From assembly GCA_963695805.1 (NCBI GenBank), contig CAVOHV010000011.1, positions 55,769 to 119,768 of the forward strand: a stretch of 64,000 bases of DNA, read 5' to 3'. Below the pieces are notes generated by a model, which was given only the letters and a program-made list of their open reading frames with translations, was not told the DNA's origin and made no database searches. The stretch comes from DASUPK01 sp963695805. Its GTDB lineage: Bacteria > Actinomycetota > Thermoleophilia > Solirubrobacterales > 70-9. The position numbers and the translations under genes were made by a program. Positions 41,890 through 51,181 of this stretch are shown in pieces (the first letter of the stretch is position 1; each line of letters opens with the position of its first letter).

Positions 41890-42918
41890 ATGACAGCACG
41901 GCGTCAGGTCCCGGCGGCACCGACGGGAAGGACGCTTCTCCTGCTCGCCGCCCTGGTCGTCGTCGCCGTCAGCGCGCTCTATGTCCTCTTGCCCGCCCTG
42001 GCGGGCTTGGAGGACACCTGGAGCAGGATCTCCGAGGGTGATGTTCTCTGGCTGCTCGCTGCCGCTGGCCTCGAGGCCCTCTCCTTCCTCTCCTACATCG
42101 TCGCTTTCCGCGCCGTATTCGAGGGCGGGACAATTCGGATCTCCTGGCGGGACAGCTACCGGATCACGATGGCGGGCGTCGTCGCGACGCGGCTGCTTGC
42201 TACAGCCGGCGCTGGCGGGGTCGTACTAACGGTCTGGGCGCTTGACCGCGCCGGCATGCCTCGCCGCGAGATCGCGGCGCGGGAGGCCACTTTCCTCGTT
42301 CTCCTCTACGGCTTGTACATGGCTGCGTTGGTGCTCGGCGGAATTGGGCTTTGGACCGGCGTCCTCCCGGGCCCACAGCCGTTTGGCCTCACGCTGATCC
42401 CGGCGCTGTTCGGCGCCACCGTGATCGCGCTATCCGTCGCTGCGATGATCTTCGCGCGGGACCTGGAGAGCGCGGCCGAGAGGTTCAAGACCGCTCAAAG
42501 CAGGGGCGCCCGCCTGGTTCGAGCTGCCGCTACGGTCCCAGCGACGCTGGGGGCCGGGGTCAAGGGCGTCTTGTCGCTGACGCGGGCGCGCAAGCCGGAG
42601 ATGCTGGGCGCGCTCGGATGGTGGGCATTCGACATCGGCGTGCTCTTTGCGTCGCTCCGTGCCTTCGGTGCAGAGCCGGAGGTGTCGATCGTCGTGATGG
42701 CCTATTTCGTCGGAATGTTGGCCAACACCTTGCCCGTGCCCGGCGGGATTGGCGCGGTCGACGGCGGGATGATCGGCGCGCTGATCGGCTTCGACGTCGA
42801 CGCCGGACTGGCGATCGTCGCCGTTCTCACCTATCGCCTATTCGCGTTTTGGCTTCCGATCGGCCCAGGCGTCCTCGCCTACGTTCAGTTGCTCCGGGAG
42901 CCCGCTCCAAATCGCTAG
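41890..42918 (+). CDS. Lysylphosphatidylglycerol synthase-type/YbhN integral membrane protein
   Basis: 342 residues with about eight membrane helices. It has LEALSFLSYIVAFRAVFEGG, GVVATRLLATAGAGGVVLTV, LYGLYMAALVLGGIG, and NTLPVPGGIGAVDGGMIGAL, the conserved PxPGGxGxxE/D region of the UPF0104 family. The soluble lysyltransferase domain is absent, so it is the flippase-like part only. Its last bases overlap the convergent DUF2090 gene. Confidence 0.85.
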   Translation: MTARRQVPAAPTGRTLLLLAALVVVAVSALYVLLPALAGLEDTWSRISEGDVLWLLAAAGLEALSFLSYIVAFRAVFEGGTIRISWRDSYRITMAGVVATRLLATAGAGGVVLTVWALDRAGMPRREIAAREATFLVLLYGLYMAALVLGGIGLWTGVLPGPQPFGLTLIPALFGATVIALSVAAMIFARDLESAAERFKTAQSRGARLVRAAATVPATLGAGVKGVLSLTRARKPEMLGALGWWAFDIGVLFASLRAFGAEPEVSIVVMAYFVGMLANTLPVPGGIGAVDGGMIGALIGFDVDAGLAIVAVLTYRLFAFWLPIGPGVLAYVQLLREPAPNR

Positions 42919-43835
42919 GCCGAATCGGCTGCAGCTGTGTACACGTCGATGAACCGCAGGTAGTTGTCCGCGATCTGCGCGGCTGCATCGTCGCGGTTGG
43001 AGCTGCCGTCCAGAAAGGCCTGCAGCGGCTCACCCCAGATCGATCGACCGATCGCGAAGCCGATGTAGCCCTCGACCGGCGCCGCCTCGCGCAACCAATG
43101 GTCGACCTTGGCCTCGTCGGCCCCGCGGCCGAGGACCACGCAGGCCACGCCGTCTCGGCCACCGGTGCGGCATTGGGCTGCGATCCGCTCGCAGTCGGCG
43201 CGCTGGTCGACGCCCTCGATCTTCCAGACGTCAGCTTCGATCCCGGCATCCTGGAGCTCGGCGATCGTGCGGCGCATCAGCTCCGGTCGCAATTCGGCGT
43301 CGTAGCGATCCGTGTCGCCGTCCACCGAGGCCAGCTGGCCCTCCTCCGCCGGCACCAACAGCTCGAAGAGAAGCCTGCGGTCGTGCTCGTGAAGCCAGTC
43401 CGAGAGGCGCCGCAGGCGCGCGCGCTGTCGCTTGTTCAGCTCCGCGTCGCCGTCGGAGTTGTAGCGGACGAGCACCTTGGAGAAATCGGGGTCGTAGCGT
43501 TCGATGTGGGCGGCGAAATCGTCGCCGTACTCGAAGTCGAACTCCTTCTGTCCGCTCTTCTCGACCGGCATCGCGAGCTTGATTCCCCGAGCCTTGGCTT
43601 CCTCCGGGACCCGCGCCGGCCCCCCGAACTGCTCATCCACCAGGGCGCCGGTCACCGACGGATCGGCTCCGCGCTCGAGCGCCACCTCGATCCCCTCGAA
43701 GATCAGATGCTTGCCGTCGGCGAAGCGCTGCACGTCCTGGGGAGTTGGATCGCCTTCGATGCCGAAGCGCTTGACGAAGGATCCGCGGTGGTCGAAGGCG
43801 AGGATGAAGAGCTTGTCGTCGTAACCGAGGTCCAT
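42915..43835 (-). CDS. DUF2090-family aldolase-like protein
   Basis: 306 residues with DDKLFILAFDHRGSFVKRFG, GALVDEQFGGPARVPEEAKA, LAMPVEKSGQKEFDFEYGD, KVLVRYNSDGDAELNKRQ, LLFELLVPAEEGQL, VWKIEGVDQRADCERIAAQ and GFAIGRSIWGEPLQ. These match the DUF2090 TIM-barrel found alone or fused to the IolC sugar kinase, probably a ketose-phosphate aldolase-like enzyme. The start lies 4 bp after the M50 gene, in one operon, and so under the 45.0-kb operator. Confidence 0.85.
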   Translation of the reverse strand: MDLGYDDKLFILAFDHRGSFVKRFGIEGDPTPQDVQRFADGKHLIFEGIEVALERGADPSVTGALVDEQFGGPARVPEEAKARGIKLAMPVEKSGQKEFDFEYGDDFAAHIERYDPDFSKVLVRYNSDGDAELNKRQRARLRRLSDWLHEHDRRLLFELLVPAEEGQLASVDGDTDRYDAELRPELMRRTIAELQDAGIEADVWKIEGVDQRADCERIAAQCRTGGRDGVACVVLGRGADEAKVDHWLREAAPVEGYIGFAIGRSIWGEPLQAFLDGSSNRDDAAAQIADNYLRFIDVYTAAADSA

Positions 43836-43839
43836 GAGC

Positions 43840-44997
43840 TCAAGCCCCCCGTTTCGCTCGGATCGGCCCGGCGGGCTCGTGCTCGTCGAGCATGCGCCTC
43901 GCCCGGACGGCGCGCTGGATGGCGGTCGCCGAGAGCATCCCGATTTCGCCATCGTGGCCGCGAACGACCGCGCGCCCGTGCCGCCGGAAGGCGGGATTGG
44001 CGAGCAGCTGGTCGACGGTTACGTCGTTGTCGACGAAGACCGAGGAATCCCGGTCGGCGAGCTCGCCGACGCGGGTCGTCGCCCGCTCGGTGGCGGAAAG
44101 CGCCTCGACCTGGTCGATGTCGAGTAGGCCAACGGGTACTCCGCCCTCGACGACCGGGAAGGCGTGATAACCGAGCCGGGCAAACGAGTCGCGCAGCGCG
44201 TCCGCGACCACGGTGTTCGCTTCGAGCGTCGCAGCCGGTACGGCCATCACCCGCCGCAACCCGAGGCCTTTGAAGGTCGACTGCAGCGCGACGCTGCTCT
44301 CCTCCGCCTTCCCCGCCAAGATCAGGAAGAGGCCGATCAGGCCGAGCCAGAGGAGCCCTGGCGCTCCGGCGAAGACGCCGAGCACTCCGAGCCCGACCAT
44401 GCCGTAGCCAAAGCCGCGGCCCACCCGAGCCGCCCGTGCGGTCGCGCGCTCGAAGTCGCCCGTTCGCCGCCAGAGGATGCCGCGCAGCACTCGGCCGCCA
44501 TCCAGCGGAAACGCGGGCAGCATGTTGAAGACCAGGATCGCGGTGTTGATCAGGGCCTGATAGGCAAGCAGGGCGGTCACGGCATCCGGCGTCGACGAGG
44601 GAAGGGCCAGAAGGGCCAGCCAGAAGAGCAGCGCAATCACGACGGTAACCGCGGGACCCGCGAGGGCGAAGCGGAGTTCCTCGCCGGCAGCATGGGCGGC
44701 TCCCTTCATCTTCGCCACCCCGCCGAGCAGCCAGAGCTCGATGCCCTCGATCTCAACCCCGTAGCGGCGCGCCACGACCGCGTGGCCGAGCTCATGGAGA
44801 AGGATGCTCGCGAAGAGCAACAGCGCGCTCACCAGCCCGAGCGCATAGGCGGCGAGGGGCGCGATGCCAGAAACTTGGTCCGGGTAATAGCTGCTACCCA
44901 GCGACCAGGTGATTAGCGCGACGATCACCAGCCAGAGCGGATGGATGCTGATCGGAATACCCGCGAGTCGGCCGATCTTGAGATCACCGCCGAACAT
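43840..44997 (-). CDS. Site-2 protease (M50) with CBS pair
   Basis: 385 residues. It has six or so membrane helices with the zinc motif LLHELGHAVVARRYGVEIEG (HExxH) and the second metal site NMLPAFPLDGGRVLRG. Two CBS motifs occupy the C-terminal 130 residues (VMAVPAATLEANTVVADALR, then PVVEGGVPVGLLDI and SSVFVDNDVTVDQLL). It matches Rv2625c (Rip3-like) of the DosR regulon. It cleaves membrane-bound regulators; the CBS pair senses adenine nucleotides. The start at MFGGDLKIGRLAGI is leaderless, with TACCTT 9 bp upstream. Confidence 0.92.
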   Translation of the reverse strand: MFGGDLKIGRLAGIPISIHPLWLVIVALITWSLGSSYYPDQVSGIAPLAAYALGLVSALLLFASILLHELGHAVVARRYGVEIEGIELWLLGGVAKMKGAAHAAGEELRFALAGPAVTVVIALLFWLALLALPSSTPDAVTALLAYQALINTAILVFNMLPAFPLDGGRVLRGILWRRTGDFERATARAARVGRGFGYGMVGLGVLGVFAGAPGLLWLGLIGLFLILAGKAEESSVALQSTFKGLGLRRVMAVPAATLEANTVVADALRDSFARLGYHAFPVVEGGVPVGLLDIDQVEALSATERATTRVGELADRDSSVFVDNDVTVDQLLANPAFRRHGRAVVRGHDGEIGMLSATAIQRAVRARRMLDEHEPAGPIRAKRGA

Positions 44998-45005
44998 GCA
45001 CACCA

Positions 45006-45101
45006 AAGGTAGTCCCGCGCCTCGTGCGTGGCATCGCCCGCCGCCACGGATCCCCATCCGTGCTCAACACCTAGGCAGCGGGCGCCTCTAGCGGTCATCG
45101 T
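45006..45101. promoter_or_regulatory. Bidirectional promoter (M50 / P-ATPase) with paired palindromes
   Basis: Copies lie at 45033-45051 (ATCGCCCGCCGCCACGGAT) and 45056-45074 (ATCCGTGCTCAACACCTAG), 23 bp apart. Leftward TACCTT (start 45011) lies 31 bp from the first centre. Rightward a weaker CATCGT (45096) lies 31 bp from the second, just before the ATG. Confidence 0.7.
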
Positions 45102-45109
45102 TCGGAGAA

Positions 45110-47632
45110 ATGAGCGGCGCAACGCAGCCCCAGCTCGAGGTATCGCGAGTTCAGGGACTGACGACGAGCGAAGCCGAGAGCCGGCTGCGCCGGGAGGGCC
45201 CGAATCGCGTACCCGAGGCGGCGCCGCCGTCGCGGCTCGAGCTGGTGGGCCGGCAGCTCGCGAATCCGATGGTGGCCCTCCTCGGGCTCGCCGCAGCGGT
45301 CTCGGTGGCGATCGGCGAGTGGGTCGACGCTGCGATCATCGTTGCGATCGCGCTCGCCAACACCGCGCTGGGCTACTTCCAGGAAGGGCGCGCGGAGGGA
45401 GCGAGCCGCCGCCTGCGGAAGCTGATGGCGCCCACGGCCCACGTGCTGCGGGATGGGCGGATCAAACGCGTCAGCGCCGAGGCCTTGGTGGTGGGTGACC
45501 TGGTCAGGCTGCGCGGCGGGGACCGAGTGCCCGCCGATCTCGGCCTGACCAGCGGAGACGGGGTCGACGTGGACGAGTCGGCCGTCACCGGCGAATCGCT
45601 TCCGGTCTCGAAGCAGGTGGGCGCGACCCTCTACGCGGGCACCATCGTCACGCGCGGGGCGGGAGAAGCCTCGGTCAGCGCGACGGGTGCCCAGACGGAG
45701 ATCGGCCGCGCGGTGATGAGCGCCCTTCGCATACCCAGGAGCCCGACGCCCCTCCAACGCCGGCTCCAGCGCTTCGCGAAGTTTCTCCTGCAGGCGGCGG
45801 TGCTCCTTTGCCTTGGGCTGGCCGGGTTGGCCTGGGCTCAGGGGGATTCCCTGGCCGACAGTCTCCTGATCGGGGTCTCGCTCGCGGTGGCCGCCGTTCC
45901 GGAGGGCCTGCCGGCGGTGCTCACCATCGCCCTCGCGCTCGGGGTGCAGCGGATGGCCGAGCGCCGGGCGATTGCAAAGCGGCTGGAGGCGGTCGAGACG
46001 CTCGGGTCCGCGACGGTCATCTGCGCGGACAAGACGGGGACGATCACCGAGAACCGGATGAGCCTCGCCCTCCTCTACCCGAGCGCGCTCGGAGCCGAGG
46101 TCGCTCCGGAGGATGACGCCGGCGCTGATGCGATAGACGAGCTCCTCACCGCGAGCCTGCTGGCCTCCGACGAGCTGGTACGGGCGTCGGACGGCTCAGC
46201 AGATGCGTCGGTCGAACCGGTGGAGGCGGCGATCGCGGAGACGGCGGCCAACCGAGGCATCGATGCAGGGCAGCTGCTCGGCGAAAGGGCCGTCGTGGGG
46301 ATGCGACCGTTCGACTCTGAGCGGAAGCGGATGAGCGTCACAGTCGAATCTCCGGAAGGGCGCGTCCTATTCGCCAAGGGTGGGCCCGAGACGATGCTCC
46401 GCCTGCTGACCGATGCGGTGGACGCGTCCAGCCTCAGCGAGTGCTCAGAGCGATGGGCCGAGGATGGCATGCGGGTGCTCATGGTGGCCAAGCGAGAGCT
46501 CAGCGCGGGGGACGAGGAGGAGCGCGAGCTGACGCCACTGGGCCTCCTCGGAATCCGCGACGCCGCGCGCGCCGGGGTCGCGGAGAGCGTGGAGGAAGCG
46601 CGAGAGGCGGGGGTGCGCACAGTGATGATTACCGGCGATCATCCGGGCACGGCGCTGGCGATCGCCCGGGAGACGACCATCGTGGGCGAGGACGAGACCA
46701 GCGTCGTGACCGGAGCCGAGCTCGACGAGCTCTCTGACGAGGAGCTCACCGCGCGCAGCTCCGAGGCGCGGGTCTATGCCCGCGTCGTCCCGCGGCACAA
46801 GGTCCGCATCGTTGACGCGCTGCGACGGCGCGGCGAGGTGGTGGCGATGACGGGCGACGGCGTCAACGACGTCCCCGCGCTGGAGGCGGCGGACATCGGC
46901 GTCGCGATGGGCGAGCGGGGCACCGACGCAGCCAGGGCGGCAGCCGATCTCATCCTCACCGACGACGACTACTCGACCATCGTCTCGGCGATCCGGCAAG
47001 GGCGGTCCATCTACGAGAACGTGCTTCGCTTCGTGCAGTTCCTCCTCGCCGCCAACGCCGGGGAGGTGATGGTCTTTGCGCTCGCGATCGCCTTCGGGCT
47101 CGATGCTCCGTTGACGGTGGTGCAGATCCTGGTCGTCAACCTGCTGACGGACGGCCTGCCGGCCGTCGCGCTCGCCGTCGATCCTCCAGAGAGAGAGGCC
47201 ATGCGGAGACCCCCTCGGTCGCCGACCGAGGGGATCCTGGATCCGATCCGCGGCCGGCTGGTGGTCGGAGGCGTTGCGACTGGCCTGGCGGCCTTCGCCT
47301 CCTTCCTGATCGGGAATGCGGACAGCCATGCCGCGGGACAGACGATGGCGTTCGCGACGTTGGTCTTCGCCCAGCTCACCTACGTCTTCGCGGTGCGGGG
47401 AACTGACTGGTTCTTCCGGGCCGGTCGGAACGCCGCGCTGCTCGGCGCCGTCGCCCTGTCGGCGATCGTGCAGGTCGTGATCCTGGTGGTCCCGGCCGTC
47501 GCCGAGCGCTTCGACGTCGTCGGGCTCTCGCCCGTTCAGGTGTCCTGGGCACTCGCCCTGGCCACGATCCCCTTCCTCGCGGTCGAGTCGTTCAAGGCGA
47601 TCATGCGCGCGCGGAGTCCGCTGTATGCCTGA
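45110..47632 (+). CDS. P2-type cation-transporting ATPase
   Basis: 840 residues. Order: actuator loop with DESAVTGESLPVSK, VAAVPEGLPAVLTIALALGV as the M4 PEGLP, phosphorylation Asp in ICADKTGTITENRM near residue 306, MTGDGVNDVPALEAADIGVA at the hinge, then six C-terminal helices. This fits the SERCA/PMR1 (Ca, Mn or Mg) group and the CtpF type, a DosR member. The ATG is nearly leaderless. Its stop overlaps the next ATPase. Confidence 0.94.
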   Translation: MSGATQPQLEVSRVQGLTTSEAESRLRREGPNRVPEAAPPSRLELVGRQLANPMVALLGLAAAVSVAIGEWVDAAIIVAIALANTALGYFQEGRAEGASRRLRKLMAPTAHVLRDGRIKRVSAEALVVGDLVRLRGGDRVPADLGLTSGDGVDVDESAVTGESLPVSKQVGATLYAGTIVTRGAGEASVSATGAQTEIGRAVMSALRIPRSPTPLQRRLQRFAKFLLQAAVLLCLGLAGLAWAQGDSLADSLLIGVSLAVAAVPEGLPAVLTIALALGVQRMAERRAIAKRLEAVETLGSATVICADKTGTITENRMSLALLYPSALGAEVAPEDDAGADAIDELLTASLLASDELVRASDGSADASVEPVEAAIAETAANRGIDAGQLLGERAVVGMRPFDSERKRMSVTVESPEGRVLFAKGGPETMLRLLTDAVDASSLSECSERWAEDGMRVLMVAKRELSAGDEEERELTPLGLLGIRDAARAGVAESVEEAREAGVRTVMITGDHPGTALAIARETTIVGEDETSVVTGAELDELSDEELTARSSEARVYARVVPRHKVRIVDALRRRGEVVAMTGDGVNDVPALEAADIGVAMGERGTDAARAAADLILTDDDYSTIVSAIRQGRSIYENVLRFVQFLLAANAGEVMVFALAIAFGLDAPLTVVQILVVNLLTDGLPAVALAVDPPEREAMRRPPRSPTEGILDPIRGRLVVGGVATGLAAFASFLIGNADSHAAGQTMAFATLVFAQLTYVFAVRGTDWFFRAGRNAALLGAVALSAIVQVVILVVPAVAERFDVVGLSPVQVSWALALATIPFLAVESFKAIMRARSPLYA

Positions 47633-50354
47633 CGAGCCACAGGTGAACCCGGAGGAGCGGCTGGACCTGCTGTTCCAGCATCTTGGGACTCGCCCCAGCG
47701 GCCTCGGCAGGCGCCAGGCCGAGCGCCGGCTCCAGCAGTACGGGCCAAACGAGATTCGCCGGCGGGAGGAGCGCAGCCATCTCCGCGACCTGGGGCGCCA
47801 ATTCACCCACCCGCTGGCCCTCCTCCTCTGGGCCGCGGCCGTTCTCGCGTGGATTGCCGGAATCGTCGCCGTCGCGATCGCGATCGTCGTCGTGATCTTC
47901 GTCAACGCGATCTTCGCCTTCATCCAGGAGCTCCAGGCCGAGCGTGCGGTGGAGGCGCTCGCCGCTTATCTCCCCTCCGAGGCGCGCGTCCTGCGCGACC
48001 GAGAGGAGCTCCGGATCCCGACGACGGAGCTCGTCCCGGGCGACGTGCTGCTGATTGACGAGGGGGAGCGGATCTCCGCCGACGCGCGGCTCCTCGAGGG
48101 ATCGCTCGAGATCGACATGTCGACGCTGACCGGCGAGTCGGCGCCCGTCGATCGCGACGCCGAGTTCGCCGACACCGGCGTTCCGCCGCTCGAGGCCAGA
48201 GACCTGGTGTTCTCGGGTACCAGTTGCGTCGAAGGCGAGGCCCGCGCACTGGTCTACGCGACCGGGATGCACACCGAGCTCGGGCGGATCGCGACGCTGT
48301 CCCAACGCGTTACGAGCGAGGCGTCGCCGCTCGAGAACCAGGTCCGCAGGGTGGCGTGGTTGATCGCCCTGATCGCCGTCGTCGGCGCCATTGCCTTCAT
48401 CCCCGTGGCGACGCTGGTGGCCGGGCTCTCCGTCTCCGACTCGGTCGTCTTCGCCGTTGGGCTCCTGGTCGGGCTGGTTCCCGAAGGGCTGCTCCCGGTG
48501 ATCACCCTTGCCCTCGCGGTCGGCGCCAGGGACCTGGTGCGGCGCGGCGCCGTGGTCAAGAGGCTGAGCGCCGTCGAGACCCTCGGGTCGACCATGGTGA
48601 TCTGCACGGACAAGACCGGAACTCTGACCGAGAACCGGATGCGGCCCACCACGGTCTGGACCCCAACCGGCGCTGTGAGCCTCGAAAACGGCGCGGTCCG
48701 GACCGGCGCCCGGCCGGACGGGGACCGCCTGCGCGAGCTCGCCGCCGCCATGGTCGCCTGCAACAACGCCCGGCAAGCGGATGAGAACGGCGACCTGGTC
48801 GGAGACCCGACCGAGGTGGCGATCCTCGAGGCCGCCGCGGGCGTCGGCTCCCCAATCGACGTGGCTGAGCGTGAACGCAGTCGGCGGGCGCTCTTCCACT
48901 TCGATCCGTCGCTGCGGCTGATGTCGACGATCGACGAGCGGCGCGGCCGGCTATGGGTGGACTCGAAGGGCGCCCCCGAGGCCGTGCTGCCGCGCTGTAC
49001 CTCGATCGCTGCGAACGGAGGGGACCGCTCGCTGGGCGACGACGAGCGCGCCCGGATCCAGTCGGTGGTGGACGGCTACGCGGCGGAGGGGCTGAGGGTG
49101 CTCGCCATCGCAGACCGGGACCTCGACGGGGGCAGGGTCCCCGAGAAGCGGGAGGAGGCCGAGGCCGACCTCACCCTCTTGGGACTGGTCACGATGCTCG
49201 ATCCACCGAGACCGGAGGTCGCGGCCGCGGTCAAGAGCTGCCACCGAGCGGGGCTCAGGGTGATCGTGATCACCGGAGACCATGGACTGACAGCGGCGGC
49301 GATCGCGCGACGGGTCGGCATCGGCGGGGATGAACCCCGCGTCGTTCAGGGCACCGAGGTCGACGGGATGACCGATGCGCAACTCGACTCCCTGCTGCGC
49401 GGGAGCGACGAGCTGATCTTCGCGCGCAGCTCGCCGGAGACGAAACTCCGGATCGCCGAATCCCTGCGCGAGGAGGGGCGCACCGTCGCGATGACAGGCG
49501 ACGGCGTAAACGACGCGCCGGCGCTGCGCCGAGCAGACATCGGCGTGGCGATGGGCCGATCCGGTACGGACGTGGCCCGGGAGGCATCGACGATGGTCCT
49601 CACGGACGACAACTTCGCGACGATCGTGGCGGCGATCGAGGGCGGGCGGCGCGTCTATGACAACGTCCGCAAGTTCCTCTTCTACCTGTTCGCCCACGCC
49701 ACTCCCGAGGTGACCCCGTTCGTCGTCTTCGCGCTTGGCGGCGGGGCGATCCCGCTGCCCCTCACCGTGCTGCAGCTGCTCGCCTTCGACGTCGGCACGG
49801 AGACGCTGCCCGCGCTGGCGCTCGGTCGCGAGCCGGCCGAGCCGGGCCTGATGCGACGGCCGCCGCGAGAGCGATCGGAGGGCGTGATCCGGCCGGCGAT
49901 GCTGGCCCGTGCCTGGCTTTTCCTCGGCCTGATCTGCGCCGCCCTCGCGATGGCCGGCTTCTTCTACGTGTTGGGGGGCGCCGGCTGGTCGCCCGGCGAT
50001 CCAACCGGAGCGGGACATCCCCTGCACCACGCCTACCAGCAGGCGACCACCATGACGTTCCTGGGCATGGTGATGGGGCAGATCGGAACCGCATTCGCGG
50101 CCCGCACCGAGCGCGCCTCGCTGCGTTCGATCGGCGTGTTCTCCAACCGCCTGCTGCTCTGGGGGATCGCCTTCGAGCTCGCCCTCTCGGCGCTGATCAT
50201 CTATGCGCCGCCGCTTCAGTCGCTGCTCAATACTGCCGCGCTCGAGCCGCACATGCTGCTGTTCACGCTTCCCTTCCCGGTCATCGTCTGGGGCGCCGAC
50301 GAGCTGCGTCGCTGGCTGCTCCGCCGCCGCGAAGCCGAGGAGGCTCACGCGTGA
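47625..50354 (+). CDS. P2-type cation-transporting ATPase
   Basis: 909 residues, a second pump in tandem. It has DMSTLTGESAPVDR, LVGLVPEGLLPVITLALAVG in M4 (PEGL with L for P), ICTDKTGTLTENRM near residue 328, MTGDGVNDAPALRRADIGVA, and a long C-terminal membrane part with a GHPLHHAYQQATT loop. Sequence style is nearer to the H/K/Na type than the first pump, so the two may move different ions. It overlaps the IMPase gene by a few bases. Confidence 0.93.
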   Translation: MPDEPQVNPEERLDLLFQHLGTRPSGLGRRQAERRLQQYGPNEIRRREERSHLRDLGRQFTHPLALLLWAAAVLAWIAGIVAVAIAIVVVIFVNAIFAFIQELQAERAVEALAAYLPSEARVLRDREELRIPTTELVPGDVLLIDEGERISADARLLEGSLEIDMSTLTGESAPVDRDAEFADTGVPPLEARDLVFSGTSCVEGEARALVYATGMHTELGRIATLSQRVTSEASPLENQVRRVAWLIALIAVVGAIAFIPVATLVAGLSVSDSVVFAVGLLVGLVPEGLLPVITLALAVGARDLVRRGAVVKRLSAVETLGSTMVICTDKTGTLTENRMRPTTVWTPTGAVSLENGAVRTGARPDGDRLRELAAAMVACNNARQADENGDLVGDPTEVAILEAAAGVGSPIDVAERERSRRALFHFDPSLRLMSTIDERRGRLWVDSKGAPEAVLPRCTSIAANGGDRSLGDDERARIQSVVDGYAAEGLRVLAIADRDLDGGRVPEKREEAEADLTLLGLVTMLDPPRPEVAAAVKSCHRAGLRVIVITGDHGLTAAAIARRVGIGGDEPRVVQGTEVDGMTDAQLDSLLRGSDELIFARSSPETKLRIAESLREEGRTVAMTGDGVNDAPALRRADIGVAMGRSGTDVAREASTMVLTDDNFATIVAAIEGGRRVYDNVRKFLFYLFAHATPEVTPFVVFALGGGAIPLPLTVLQLLAFDVGTETLPALALGREPAEPGLMRRPPRERSEGVIRPAMLARAWLFLGLICAALAMAGFFYVLGGAGWSPGDPTGAGHPLHHAYQQATTMTFLGMVMGQIGTAFAARTERASLRSIGVFSNRLLLWGIAFELALSALIIYAPPLQSLLNTAALEPHMLLFTLPFPVIVWGADELRRWLLRRREAEEAHA

Positions 50355-51181
50355 CGCTCGATCCGGCTCTGCTGCTGGCCGCCGAGCGCGCCGTCGACGC
50401 CGGGTCAGCGCTCCTGCGCCGCAGCCGGCGGCAGGTGGGCGCGATCGTCTCGAAGGGCGACCGGGACTACGCCACCGAGGTCGACTTCAGGATCGAGGAG
50501 ACGATTCGCGCGGCCCTCCGTGAGGTGGCGCCGGGGATCGCGTTCCTCGGGGAGGAGGAGGGAGAGGTCGACGACGGAGCGGTGAAGGAGATGTGGGTGC
50601 TCGATCCGATCGACGGGACGGTGAACTTCGCGAACGGCAGCCCACTATGCGCGATCTCCCTCGCTCTGGTTCAGGAGGGGCAGCCGATGCTCGGGATCAT
50701 CGACCTGCCGCTGCTCGGCGAGCGCTATGTCGCGCTCCGGGGCGGGGGCGCATCGCTGAACGGCGGCCGGATCAACGTGATCGAGCCGCCTGGCCTCCAT
50801 GACGCGATCGTTGGGTTCGCCGACTTCGCCGTCGGTCCCCGCGCGAAGGTCGAGAACGACGTTCATCGCGAGCTGATGGAGCTCCTCGTGCCGCGCTGCC
50901 TGCGGGTCCGGGTGCACGGCTCCGAGTGCCTCGATCTGGCCTGGCTGGCGGCCGGGCGCCTCGACGTCTCGGTGATGCTCTCGAGCCTTCCCTGGGACGT
51001 GACCGCGGGCGTGCTGATCGCGCGTGAGGCGGGTGCCGAGGCCTTCGACCACGGCGGCGATCCGTGGACGCCTCAGTCGGAGTTCACGATCTGCTGCACG
51101 CCCGGCCTCGTGGACGAGCTCTCGCCGCTGGTTCAGGAAGCCGTGGAAGCGGCAGACCTCTCCCCACCTGCCTCCAGCTGA
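50351..51181 (+). CDS. Inositol-monophosphatase-family phosphatase
   Basis: 276 residues with the metal-binding set: EEEGEVDD (site 1 Glu), MWVLDPIDGTVNFANGSPLC (Asp, Ile, Asp-Gly) and DVTAGVLIAREAGAE with the third Asp. VDFRIEETIRA follows the early lysine region. Such enzymes hydrolyse inositol, histidinol or fructose-1,6 phosphates. It begins in ATGA-like overlap with the ATPase and overlaps the convergent PfkB gene by about 49 bp. Its place beside a PfkB kinase could mean a fructose bisphosphatase/kinase pair. Confidence 0.9.
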   Translation: MTLDPALLLAAERAVDAGSALLRRSRRQVGAIVSKGDRDYATEVDFRIEETIRAALREVAPGIAFLGEEEGEVDDGAVKEMWVLDPIDGTVNFANGSPLCAISLALVQEGQPMLGIIDLPLLGERYVALRGGGASLNGGRINVIEPPGLHDAIVGFADFAVGPRAKVENDVHRELMELLVPRCLRVRVHGSECLDLAWLAAGRLDVSVMLSSLPWDVTAGVLIAREAGAEAFDHGGDPWTPQSEFTICCTPGLVDELSPLVQEAVEAADLSPPASS